Positions 25,325 to 33,863 of a stretch of DNA of 64,000 nucleotides are shown here, one piece after another. Below the pieces are notes generated by a model. It was not told the DNA's origin. It worked only from the letters and a program-made list of their open reading frames with translations, and made no database searches. The stretch lies in NCBI RefSeq assembly GCF_000023465.1, contig NC_014041.1, forward strand, positions 2,114,001-2,178,000, given 5' to 3'. The stretch is from Zunongwangia profunda SM-A87 (lineage in GTDB: Bacteria > Bacteroidota > Bacteroidia > Flavobacteriales > Flavobacteriaceae). Position 1 is the first letter of the stretch. The number at the start of each line of letters is the position of its first letter. Made by a program: the position numbers and the translations under genes.

Positions 25325-26317
25325 CTAGAATTGCGGAGTTTCACAACGTTCGTCGATTAATCCTTCGCTTTTAAGATCTACCCAAAAATCTTTTGGAATC
25401 TTTACATTAAGCGCTTTCTCATTCTCAATTGGTTGATAAGGTTTACTTGCACCTACTAAAACAGTATCGACAACTTTTGGCGCATAAGAGAATTGAATGG
25501 CGGCTTTAGCCAGATCTACCTTGTATTTATCGGCCACTTTGATGATTTTTTTATAGCGTGAATCCACATCTTCAGGCATTTCTCCCGCATAGTTGTAACG
25601 TTTTTGTCCGCTTAATAAACCAGCATTAAAAGGAGCAGCAACGATTAACCCAACACCGCTTTCTTCAACTTTTGGAAATAAGCGATCTAAAGAATCTTTA
25701 TGGTCGATCATAGAATATTGAATTGCGGAGACAAACAAATCTGGATCGGCATAATCAATTGTCCTTATAATTGGTTCTACGGTATTTACACCAAGTCCCC
25801 AACCTTTAATAAGGCCTTCTTCTCGCATTTTGGTAAGTTCTGGCATCGCTCCTTTTTTAGCGATGTCAAAATGTTTTTCCCAGTCACCAAGATCAGCATT
25901 GTTATCTGGAGAAAGATCATGGATAAAAGCATAATCGATACTTTCTACACCAAGACGCTGCAAACTATCTTCTACAGATCTTCGAACCCCTGCTGCTGTA
26001 TAATCATAACGATAATCAAACGGAGAAGGATCTACCCATTGCGTTTCAGGAATGTTTTTAGTGGGAGTAAACAATCGTCCCACTTTTGTTGATAGGATAT
26101 ACTCTTCTCTTTTTTTATTTTTAAGAAAATGACCCATTCTGCGCTCACTTAAGCCTAAACCATACCAGGGAGAAGTATCGTATTGTCTTATTCCGCATTC
26201 CCACGCCGCTTCTAAGGTTTCTTCAGATTGTTTATCATTTACTTTTTCGAAACCGGTACCTATGGCTACACCGCCAAATGCAAGTTTCTCTAATTTTAAA
26301 TTTTTCTTACTACTCAT
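25325..26317 (-). CDS. Aldo/keto reductase
   Basis: A 330-residue TIM-barrel oxidoreductase. The tetrad is visible: Asp and Tyr in IRQYDTSPWYGLG, Lys in ILSTKVGRL and His in YAFIHDLS. The C-terminal LVGASKP binds NADP(H). The DTSPWYG...SERRMG block resembles the pyridoxal 4-dehydrogenase / D-threo-aldose 1-dehydrogenase branch (L-fucose dehydrogenase-like). The substrate is probably a sugar or other carbonyl compound. Transcribed alone. Confidence 0.88.
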   Translation of the reverse strand: MSSKKNLKLEKLAFGGVAIGTGFEKVNDKQSEETLEAAWECGIRQYDTSPWYGLGLSERRMGHFLKNKKREEYILSTKVGRLFTPTKNIPETQWVDPSPFDYRYDYTAAGVRRSVEDSLQRLGVESIDYAFIHDLSPDNNADLGDWEKHFDIAKKGAMPELTKMREEGLIKGWGLGVNTVEPIIRTIDYADPDLFVSAIQYSMIDHKDSLDRLFPKVEESGVGLIVAAPFNAGLLSGQKRYNYAGEMPEDVDSRYKKIIKVADKYKVDLAKAAIQFSYAPKVVDTVLVGASKPYQPIENEKALNVKIPKDFWVDLKSEGLIDERCETPQF

Positions 26318-26466
26318 ATTTTTCTTTTTCTGAATTTTAGAATGAAAATAAAAAAGTATTGATAGATGATTAGGGTATTTAACGCCTTATAACATTCGTT
26401 TTAAACTAAAGGGTTGCAATTGTTAAAGGATATTTAGTTTTTAGTAAATATGTACATAGGAGGACT

Positions 26467-26510
26467 GTAACAAAAGTTACTGGTCTAACCATAGCTTTTG
26501 GTTACTTTTG
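26467..26510 (+). promoter_or_regulatory. Promoter of the hydroxylase/MBL-rhodanese operon with Crp/Fnr-type palindrome
   Basis: GTAACAAAAGTTAC (26467-26480) is a perfect palindrome differing from the 15615 site at one central base. TACTTTTG (26503-26510) fits TAnnTTTG. The centre-to-box distance is 29.5 bp, identical to the TauE/SafE promoter. The hydroxylase start is 17 bp after the -7 box. Confidence 0.75.
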
Positions 26511-26527
26511 TCCTGAACAAATTAGCA

Positions 26528-27397
26528 ATGGAGAAATACCTAAAAATAATTCAGGATTCGTTTACCGGATATTTTAATTATCTGGTGCAGGAGATTACAA
26601 CTCCTTCCTGGACCAATTATTTTTACTGGCTTATTGCCATTTCATTAGTTGTTTGGATTTTAGAGATTGCATTGCACTGGCGTAAAAGTCAGCCGATTTT
26701 TAGAAAAGGTTTTTGGCTTGATGGTTTTTATATTCTTTTCAATTTCTTCCTGTTTTCATTGATTGGCTACAATGCGTTATCGAATGTAGGCGTGGCGCTT
26801 TTCAATGATTTTTTGGGAGTTTTTGGAATCGAAAATTTGGTAGCCATAAACATACAGAACCTACCGGTGTGGACACAATTACTTATTATGTTTGTAATTG
26901 CCGATTTTATACAGTGGAATGTTCATCGACAATTACATAAACGCCCGTGGTTGTGGCAATTTCATAAAGTTCACCACAGCGTGAAAGAAATGGGTTTTGC
27001 TGCCCAGTTCAGATTTCATTTCATGGAAACCATAGTGTATAAAACCGCGCAGTATATACCACTTGCTATGATTGGTTTTGGCATTCAGGAGTTTTTTATC
27101 ATACATATGTTTAGTGTGCTAGTGGGGCATCTTAACCATGCCAATGTGGGTTGGAATTATGGATTTTTAGGATATATTTTTAATAATCCTAAAATGCATA
27201 TCTGGCATCATTCTAAAGAATTACCCGAAGCTTATCCCTACGGAATGAACTTTGGACTCAGTTTAAGTATTTGGGATTATATTTTTAAAACAGCCTATAT
27301 TCCAAAGAGTGGAAAAAGCATCGAACTGGGGTTTGAGGGAGACGAAGATTTTCCGAAAAATTTTAAAGACCAGATGACTTTTCCGTTTAAAAAATAA
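26528..27397 (+). CDS. Fatty acid hydroxylase / sterol desaturase superfamily membrane protein
   Basis: A 289-residue protein from ATG 26528; an upstream TTG in frame lies in the promoter and is rejected. About four membrane segments surround the di-iron histidine clusters: HRQLHKRPWLWQFHKVHH (HxxxH and HxxHH, about 141-158) and later HLNHANVGWN and HIWHHSKE. This is the integral-membrane di-iron oxygenase fold that hydroxylates or desaturates lipids. It is first in an operon with the MBL-rhodanese gene (30-bp gap), an intriguing pairing of a lipid oxygenase with sulfur metabolism. Confidence 0.88.
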   Translation: MEKYLKIIQDSFTGYFNYLVQEITTPSWTNYFYWLIAISLVVWILEIALHWRKSQPIFRKGFWLDGFYILFNFFLFSLIGYNALSNVGVALFNDFLGVFGIENLVAINIQNLPVWTQLLIMFVIADFIQWNVHRQLHKRPWLWQFHKVHHSVKEMGFAAQFRFHFMETIVYKTAQYIPLAMIGFGIQEFFIIHMFSVLVGHLNHANVGWNYGFLGYIFNNPKMHIWHHSKELPEAYPYGMNFGLSLSIWDYIFKTAYIPKSGKSIELGFEGDEDFPKNFKDQMTFPFKK

Positions 27398-27427
27398 TAA
27401 AGAATCAAATTAATAAAAGATAGAGAA

Positions 27428-28765
27428 ATGATCATAGAACAGTTTAATGACGAAGCTTTAGCTCATTATTCGTATGCTATTGTAAGTGAAGGCCAAATGG
27501 CAATTGTAGATCCATCAAGAAACCCAATGCCATACTATGTCTTTGCTGAAGCACATAACGCAAAGATAGTTGCGGTTTTCGAAACGCATCCACATGCCGA
27601 TTTTATAAGTAGTCATTTACAAATTCATGAAGAGACTACAGCAACGATTTTTGTGAGCAAATTGGTGGGAGCAGATTATGATCATAAAAGTTTTGATGAA
27701 GGTGATAGCTTTCAATTAGGGAAAGTAAACTTCAGCGCTTTAAATACGCCGGGGCATAGTCCAGATAGTATAACCGTGGTGGCCAAAGAAGGAGAAGAAA
27801 CCGCACTTTTTACCGGGGATACGTTATTTATTGGTAATGTTGGACGTCCCGATCTTCGAGAAAATGCAGGAAATATGAAAGCCAAACGTATCGAGCTCGC
27901 TAAAGATATGTACAATACGATGCAAACTAAATTTAATGATTTGCCGGATGATGCTTTAGTATATCCTGCACACGGAGCAGGTTCATTGTGTGGTAAAAAT
28001 ATGAGCAGTGATTCTTCAAGTACGCTAGGAAATGAGCGTATGGGAAACTGGGCTTTTAAAGAACAAAGTGAAGAAGAATTTGTAGAAGAGATTTTAAAAG
28101 ATCAGCCGTTTATTCCTTCTTATTTTGGTTTTGATGTAGATGTGAATAAAACCGGAGCTTTAAACGTGCAAAAAGCAAAATATAATGTTCCGATTTTTCT
28201 AAATGTCGATGAAGTTGAAGAAGGATTAATGATTGTAGATACCAGGGGTGGGGACGATTTTAAAAAATCGCATTTACCTGGAAGTATCAACATAATGGCA
28301 ACTTCACCCAAGCAAAAGTTTGAAACCTGGCTGGGAGCGATTATTCAGCCTGAAGAAGATTATTATTTAGTAGTTCCTTCCGTAGAAAATATCGATGCAC
28401 TTTTAGAGCGTGTAGCTAAAATTGGTTACGAAAAGCAGCTAAAAGCAGTAATCACACTTGCTGAAAACCTGGAAGGATCTATGGAATTTCTAGAAGTAGA
28501 AGATTTTAAAGAGCATCCTTCAGAATACACCATTGTGGATATAAGAAATGCTTCAGAAGTTGCCGAAGGAAAGTTTTTCGAAAGTGCGATTGCGATTCCG
28601 TTAAACGAATTAAGAAATCGTACTGATGAAATTCCTACCGATAAACCAATTGTTGTGCATTGTGCCGGCGGATACCGTTCAGCAGCCGGAAGCAGTATCA
28701 TCGATGAACAATTAAGCGTAGCTACTGTTTTTGATCTTAGTGATGCGGTAAAAGATTTTAAATAA
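27428..28765 (+). CDS. MBL-fold / double-rhodanese protein (persulfide dioxygenase-sulfurtransferase type)
   Basis: A 445-residue cytoplasmic fusion. The MBL domain (about 1-240) shows ETHPHADFISSH (His54, His56, Asp58; Phe replaces the final His of HxHxDH, which fits the mono-iron ETHE1/CstB branch), NTPGHSPDS and LFTGDTLFIGNVGRPDL. The first rhodanese repeat (about 255-345) has VVPSVENID at the active loop and no cysteine, so it is inactive. The second (about 360-445) has VVHCAGGYRSAAG with the catalytic cysteine. It likely oxidises glutathione- or low-molecular-weight-thiol persulfides and passes sulfane sulfur. Confidence 0.9.
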   Translation: MIIEQFNDEALAHYSYAIVSEGQMAIVDPSRNPMPYYVFAEAHNAKIVAVFETHPHADFISSHLQIHEETTATIFVSKLVGADYDHKSFDEGDSFQLGKVNFSALNTPGHSPDSITVVAKEGEETALFTGDTLFIGNVGRPDLRENAGNMKAKRIELAKDMYNTMQTKFNDLPDDALVYPAHGAGSLCGKNMSSDSSSTLGNERMGNWAFKEQSEEEFVEEILKDQPFIPSYFGFDVDVNKTGALNVQKAKYNVPIFLNVDEVEEGLMIVDTRGGDDFKKSHLPGSINIMATSPKQKFETWLGAIIQPEEDYYLVVPSVENIDALLERVAKIGYEKQLKAVITLAENLEGSMEFLEVEDFKEHPSEYTIVDIRNASEVAEGKFFESAIAIPLNELRNRTDEIPTDKPIVVHCAGGYRSAAGSSIIDEQLSVATVFDLSDAVKDFK

Positions 28766-28800
28766 GTCTTATCAAGATTTATTTTTTATATTTTTTGGAG

Positions 28801-28837
28801 AAATCCCAATTTCTAAAGGAAGTTGGGATTTTTCTTT
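28801..28837 (+). terminator. Intrinsic terminator after the MBL-rhodanese gene
   Basis: AAATCCCAA pairs perfectly with TTGGGATTT over a 13-nt loop and runs into TTTTCTTTTT. Confidence 0.9.
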
Positions 28838-28967
28838 TTACTGGAATTCGATCATTTTAAAATAAATTTTTAGAATATTAATAAATTATTAATCCTTCAG
28901 TAAAAGCCTTATTAATTTTCTATATTTACAAGGTTTGTTAGGGAAAACAGGTCAAAATTGCTCAAAT

Positions 28968-29453
28968 ATGGAGAAAATATTTAAGGTTAAAGTGAATGAT
29001 ACATCTGAATTTGAATTTTCCGAAAATCAAATTATGGAGTTGGATATTCAGACAAATGAAAATTCAAGTTTTCATATACTTCACCAGCATAAATCTTTTA
29101 AAGCTTCCGTAGAGAAAAGCGATTTTCTAAAAAGGCAATATTCGATAAAGATCAATTCAAATATGTATACTATCGATATTGCAAACGATTTAGATCTTTT
29201 GATCGAAAAAATGGGACTTTCTTTAGGTTCAGCACAACTTATAAATGATATTAAAGCTCCAATGCCGGGGCTCATTCTCGAGGTGAATGTAGAAAAAGGA
29301 AGCCAGGTGAAAGAAGGCGATTTTTTACTGGTTTTGGAAGCTATGAAGATGGAAAATACGATTACGGCGCCCCGAGAAGGCGTGGTAAAAAGTATTCAAA
29401 TTAATAAAGGCGAAACCGTAGAGAAAAACCAGTTGCTTATCGAAATGGAATAA
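28968..29453 (+). CDS. Biotin carboxyl carrier subunit of acyl-CoA carboxylase
   Basis: A 161-residue protein from ATG 28968. A TTG at 28935 is also open but unlikely. The C-terminal biotinyl domain has APMPGLILEVNVEKGSQVKE and LEAMKMEN, the biotinylated lysine being residue 127. The N-terminal half (about 1-85) is a beta-rich domain typical of stand-alone carriers in Bacteroidota propionyl/acetyl-CoA carboxylases. It heads a three-gene operon with the carboxylase and carboxyltransferase subunits. Confidence 0.92.
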   Translation: MEKIFKVKVNDTSEFEFSENQIMELDIQTNENSSFHILHQHKSFKASVEKSDFLKRQYSIKINSNMYTIDIANDLDLLIEKMGLSLGSAQLINDIKAPMPGLILEVNVEKGSQVKEGDFLLVLEAMKMENTITAPREGVVKSIQINKGETVEKNQLLIEME

Positions 29454-29480
29454 TTCTTATTCCATAAAAAAGAACAAAAA

Positions 29481-30935
29481 ATGAAAAAAATATTAGTGGC
29501 TAACCGTGGTGAGATTGCCCTGCGGATAATGAAAAGTATTCAGAAAATGGGTATCAAAACCGTTGCCATTTTTTCTGAAGCCGATAGGAATGCACCCCAC
29601 GTAAAATTTGCTGATGAAGCGGTTTGCGTTGGACCGGCACCATCAAATCAATCTTATTTATTAGGTAATAAAATCATTGAAGTTTGCAAGCAATTAAATG
29701 TAGACGGAATTCATCCCGGATACGGATTTTTAAGTGAGAATGCCGATTTTGCCGAAGCGGTAGAAGAGGCCGGGATCTCGTTTATCGGTCCGCGTAGTAA
29801 AGCCATCCGAATTATGGGAAGCAAACTCGCTGCCAAAGATGCGGTGAAAAAATACGATATTCCTATGGTTCCCGGGATCGATGAAGCTATTACCGATACC
29901 AAAAAAGCTAAAAAGATCGCTGCAGAAATTGGCTATCCTATTTTGATAAAAGCTTCGGCTGGTGGTGGCGGAAAAGGAATGCGAGTGGTCGAGCAGGAAA
30001 AAGATCTGGAAGACCAAATGAAACGAGCAATAAGTGAAGCCAAATCTGCTTTTGGCGATGGTTCAGTTTTTATTGAAAAATATGTGGCTTCGCCGCGACA
30101 TATCGAGATTCAGGTGTTGGCCGATACCCACGGAAATACATTGCATTTATTTGAACGGGAATGCTCGGTGCAGCGTCGTCATCAAAAAGTAATCGAGGAA
30201 GCACCATCAGTGGTTTTAGATGCTAAACTTAGAGAGGAAATGGGTAAAGCGGCAGTACGAGTTGCTGAAGCCTGTGATTATGTAGGAGCCGGAACGGTAG
30301 AGTTCTTGTTTGATGAAAACCGAAACTTTTATTTCTTAGAGATGAATACTCGACTTCAGGTAGAACATCCCGTAACCGAGTTTATCACTGGGGTCGATTT
30401 GGTAGAAGAGCAGATTAAAATTGCAAGGGGAGAGGTGCTTAGCATCAAACAAGAGGATTTAAAAATTAAAGGGCATGCGTTAGAATTAAGGGTATATGCC
30501 GAAGATGCTATGGATAATTTCCTGCCAAGCGTTGGGAAATTGGAGAAATATCAACTTCCGCACGGAGAGAAAATTCGGGTAGATAATGGATTTGAAGAAG
30601 GGATGGATGTGCCAATCTATTATGATCCTATGCTGGCAAAATTAATTACCTACGGAAAAAATCGAGAAGAAGCTATCCAGTTAATGATCAAAGCGATTAA
30701 TGACTATCAGGTAGAAGGTGTTTCGACGACTTTAAGTTTTGGAAAGTTTGTGTTTGAACATGAAGCCTTTACTTCAGGGAAATTTGATACCCATTTTGTA
30801 AAGAACTATTATTCGCCTGAAAAACTTCAAAATGAAGTTGAAGAAGAATCGAAGCTAGCCGCATTGGTTGCCCTAAAGCAATATTTACAAGATCAAAAAA
30901 AGCTAAGATTACCAATTACTGAAGCCAGAGCATAG
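29481..30935 (+). CDS. Biotin carboxylase subunit of acyl-CoA carboxylase
   Basis: A 484-residue ATP-grasp enzyme. KKILVANRGEIALRIMKSI starts the biotin carboxylase domain; IHPGYGFLSENADFAEAV, the glycine loop KASAGGGGKGMRVVE, ERECSVQRRHQKVIEEAPS and FLEMNTRLQVEHPVTEFITG are all intact. It carboxylates the carrier biotin with bicarbonate and ATP. Its length and lack of a fused biotinyl domain fit a three-subunit enzyme. It starts 27 bp after the carrier gene. Confidence 0.95.
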   Translation: MKKILVANRGEIALRIMKSIQKMGIKTVAIFSEADRNAPHVKFADEAVCVGPAPSNQSYLLGNKIIEVCKQLNVDGIHPGYGFLSENADFAEAVEEAGISFIGPRSKAIRIMGSKLAAKDAVKKYDIPMVPGIDEAITDTKKAKKIAAEIGYPILIKASAGGGGKGMRVVEQEKDLEDQMKRAISEAKSAFGDGSVFIEKYVASPRHIEIQVLADTHGNTLHLFERECSVQRRHQKVIEEAPSVVLDAKLREEMGKAAVRVAEACDYVGAGTVEFLFDENRNFYFLEMNTRLQVEHPVTEFITGVDLVEEQIKIARGEVLSIKQEDLKIKGHALELRVYAEDAMDNFLPSVGKLEKYQLPHGEKIRVDNGFEEGMDVPIYYDPMLAKLITYGKNREEAIQLMIKAINDYQVEGVSTTLSFGKFVFEHEAFTSGKFDTHFVKNYYSPEKLQNEVEEESKLAALVALKQYLQDQKKLRLPITEARA

Positions 30936-31106
30936 TTAGAGTGATCAATTATGAAATTTGATAATTTGAAAATGTGCTTTTTTCAGAAGCATGAAAAATG
31001 AGGCAAGAGGCAATACCGTTTTTAAACCTCGAGTTTTAAATTTTGAATGCTATAGCATTATCGCTAATAGCTGAGCGCTAACGGCTAAAAGCTTAAAATT
31101 ATATCT
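30936..31106. repeat. Degenerate repeat-like spacer within the carboxylase operon
   Basis: The spacer contains AGAGGCAATACC, TTTTAAATTTTGAATGCTAT and AGCTGAGCGCTAACGGCTAA. The first two resemble blocks of the array at 32652-33520, the last resembles GGCTGAGTGCTTACGACAAA at 39579-39598. It has no ORF. Confidence 0.5.
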
Positions 31107-32651
31107 ATGAGTAAGAAAAATATAGAGCAACTACACCAAAAAATAAAACAGGCACATCTTGGAGGAGGTGAAAAGCGAATAGCAAAACAGCACGAAAAGA
31201 AGAAGCTTACGGCAAGGGAACGAATCGATTATTTACTTGATGAGGGCTCCTTTGAAGAAATCGGGATTTTAGTAACACATCGTACAACCGATTTTGGGAT
31301 GCAGGAGCAAAAGTATTATGGTGATGGTGTGGTAACCGGGTACGGCACAATCAATGGCCGATTGGTTTATGTTTTTGCTCAGGATTTTACAGTTTTTGGT
31401 GGAGCGCTTTCTGAGACTCATGCCGAGAAGATTTGCAAAGTAATGGATCTTGCAGTAAAAACCGGTGCGCCAATGATAGGTTTAAATGATTCTGGTGGAG
31501 CCAGAATTCAGGAAGGAGTAAAGTCGCTTGGTGGTTATGCCGATATTTTCCATCGCAATGTAAAAGCATCCGGAGTGATTCCGCAGATATCAGCGATCAT
31601 GGGGCCTTGTGCCGGTGGTGCCGTGTATTCTCCTGCTATGACCGATTTTACGATCATGGTAGAGGATACCAGCTATATGTTTGTTACCGGACCAAATGTG
31701 GTAAAAACCGTTACAAACGAAAATGTAACTTCTGAAGAATTGGGCGGGGCCAGTACGCATTCCACAAAATCTGGAGTCACCCATTTAACAGCAAATAGCG
31801 ATATTACCTGCCTGGAGGACATTAAAAAGCTGATAAGCTATATGCCTCAAAACAATAAACAAAAAGTTGAGAAATTGCCATTTGAACTGAAGGATGAAAT
31901 TCGTGAAAAATTAGACGAAATTATCCCCGACAGTTCTAATAAACCTTACGATATGCATTCGGTGATCGAAGGGATTATCGATGAAGGTTCTTTTCTTGAA
32001 ATTCATAAGAATTACGCTGACAATATTATTGTGGGATTTGCAAGATTAGGCGGAAGAAGTATTGGAATTGTTGCTAATCAGCCTATGAGCTTAGCTGGAG
32101 TTTTAGACGTAGATAGTTCTAAAAAAGCAGCTCGTTTCACCCGTTTTTGCGATTGTTTTAATATTCCGCTATTAGTTTTAGTCGATGTGCCGGGATTCTT
32201 ACCAGGAACCGATCAGGAATGGAATGGGATTATTCTAAATGGAGCTAAATTATTGTATGCGCTTAGTGAAGCGACGGTGCCGAAAGTCACCGTGATTACC
32301 CGAAAGGCTTATGGTGGCGCTTACGACGTGATGAATAGTAAGCATATTGGTGCCGATATGAATTTTGCCTGGCCAAGTGCTGAAATTGCCGTGATGGGAG
32401 CTAAAGGAGCGAGTGAAATTATTTTTAGAAAAGAAATAAAGGAGTCCGAAAATCCTGAACAAAAATTAGCCGAAAAGGAGGCTGAATATGCTGAAAAATT
32501 CGCGAATCCTTTTGAAGCCGCCCAACGCGGATTTATAGATGAGGTTATTATGCCAAAGGACACCCGAAGAAAACTTTTGAAAGCTTTTAGTATGCTGGAA
32601 AATAAAAGCGTTTTAAGGCCTGATCGTAAACATGGGAATATTCCGTTATAG
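31107..32651 (+). CDS. Carboxyltransferase (beta) subunit of acyl-CoA carboxylase
   Basis: A 514-residue crotonase-fold subunit with fused N and C halves. [20 protein letters not shown] begins it; [20 protein letters not shown] and [17 protein letters not shown] form the first oxyanion region; [19 protein letters not shown] and [14 protein letters not shown] the second. It is of the propionyl-CoA carboxylase type (PccB/MmdA-like), so propionyl-CoA to methylmalonyl-CoA is most likely. 171 bp of degenerate repeat-like sequence separates it from the carboxylase gene, unusual inside such an operon. Confidence 0.94.
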   Translation: MSKKNIEQLHQKIKQAHLGGGEKRIAKQHEKKKLTARERIDYLLDEGSFEEIGILVTHRTTDFGMQEQKYYGDGVVTGYGTINGRLVYVFAQDFTVFGGALSETHAEKICKVMDLAVKTGAPMIGLNDSGGARIQEGVKSLGGYADIFHRNVKASGVIPQISAIMGPCAGGAVYSPAMTDFTIMVEDTSYMFVTGPNVVKTVTNENVTSEELGGASTHSTKSGVTHLTANSDITCLEDIKKLISYMPQNNKQKVEKLPFELKDEIREKLDEIIPDSSNKPYDMHSVIEGIIDEGSFLEIHKNYADNIIVGFARLGGRSIGIVANQPMSLAGVLDVDSSKKAARFTRFCDCFNIPLLVLVDVPGFLPGTDQEWNGIILNGAKLLYALSEATVPKVTVITRKAYGGAYDVMNSKHIGADMNFAWPSAEIAVMGAKGASEIIFRKEIKESENPEQKLAEKEAEYAEKFANPFEAAQRGFIDEVIMPKDTRRKLLKAFSMLENKSVLRPDRKHGNIPL

Positions 32652-33520
32652 TATGGAGTATTGAGAAGTTAGTAGTTAGAGAATAGAGAATGAACTTAAA
32701 GAACCAGGGATTAGGAAGGAGGCAATCAATTTTAAATGTTGAATTTTGAATTGCTTTAAACTTGTAAATCGTGAAGTGTATACTGAAAACAGATTTCTTG
32801 ACACAATAACATTGAACCTTTGAACTTTTGAACCTTGAACTTTGAATGCTATTATCATTTCAACAATCCCGAAGTTATAGCGATAGAGCTTTTTTGAATA
32901 TAGTAGTTAGTATTGAGTATTGAGTAGTTAGAGAATAGAAAATAGACTTAAAGAACAAAGGATTAGGAAGTAGGCAATCAATTTTAAATATTGAATTTTG
33001 AATGACTTTAAACTTGTAAATCGAGAAGTGTATACTGAAAACAGATTTCTCGACACACAACTTTTAAACCTTGAACCTTTGAACTTTTGAGCCTTGAACT
33101 TTTGAACCTTGAAATTTGAATGCTATTATCATTTCAACAATCCCGAAGTTATAGCGATAGAGCTTTTTTGAATGTAGTAGTTAGTATTGAGAACTTAGTA
33201 ATTAGAGAATAGGAAATAGACTTAAAGAACCAGGGATTAGGAAGTAGGCAATCAATTTTAAATGTTAAATTTTGAATTGCTTTAAACTTGTAAATCGAGG
33301 AGTGTATACTGAAAACAGATTTCTTGACACAACAACTTTTGAACCTTGAACCTTGAACTTTGAATGCTATTATCATCTCGACAATCCCGATAGTTATAGC
33401 GATAGAGCTTTTTTGAATTTAGTAGTTAGAGAATAGAAAATAAACTTAAAGAACCAGGGATTAGGAAGTAGGCAATCAATTTTAACTGTCGAATTTTGAA
33501 TTGTTGTAACTGTCAACTTC
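32652..33520. repeat. Array of four ~250-bp imperfect tandem repeats
   Basis: The marker block GGCAATCAATTTTAA recurs at 32721, 32973, 33247 and 33471 (spacing 252, 274, 224 bp). Each of the first three units carries, in order, GATTAGGAAG, the marker, AAACTTGTAAATCG, GTGTATACTGAAAACAGATT, a run of GAACCTT/GAACTTT words of variable number, AATGCTATTATCAT, an ATCCCGA block, TATAGCGATAGAGCTTTTTT and a TAGTAGTTAGAGAATAG block. Unit ends are near 32896, 33172 and 33417; the fourth breaks off near 33510. Units differ by substitutions and by the count of the GAACTTT words. Confidence 0.85.
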
Positions 33521-33863
33521 TCTTTTGAATCTTTTTAAGCGGATGGCTTTTTCTGTTGACTGTAAACTTTAAGCCGTATAGGTAATAATCGATAGTAAAG
33601 TAATTTTATTAGTTGCTTGATGATGGGCAGTCCCTCTAAAGTTGTTATTTTTGTTGATATATCCGGTTGTATGGTAAAAACAAATATAAATTAAGCCTAA
33701 AATTCCGCCTTTAAAATTATTATGGAAGTTGGTTGATTTGATGTGATGATATGACGAATGAATTTATGAATCAGGAACTAGGATTAATTTTGATTTGAAA
33801 ACGTTTCACCTTCAGGATTAAGGGGATAAGCTATACCGTGCACTGTAAACTTAAAACAAAAGA
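33521..33863. other. Gene-free leader of hisF
   Basis: About 340 bp after the repeat array. It has a weak stem of GGATGGCTTTTT with later AAGCCGT, and two similar phrases (GACTGTAAACTTTAA at 33558 and CACTGTAAACTTAAA at 33841). No ORF of note; the hisF promoter must lie here or in the array. Confidence 0.4.

Noticed and set aside
26498..26527. TTG start for the fatty acid hydroxylase gene.
   Set aside because: It lies before the end of the -7 box at 26510, so it could not be in the transcript.
32676..33376. Three similar minus-strand ORFs of 60-75 codons within the array (for example beginning MIIAFKVQGS).
   Set aside because: They are translations of the repeat units; K-V-Q-rich products follow from the GAACTTT words. 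Reading is explained by DNA repetition, with no start signals or conserved protein pattern.
32652..33520. Possible CRISPR array because of regular repeats.
   Set aside because: Units are ~250 bp, the repeats are degenerate throughout, there are no short exact repeats with unique spacers, and no cas genes are near.
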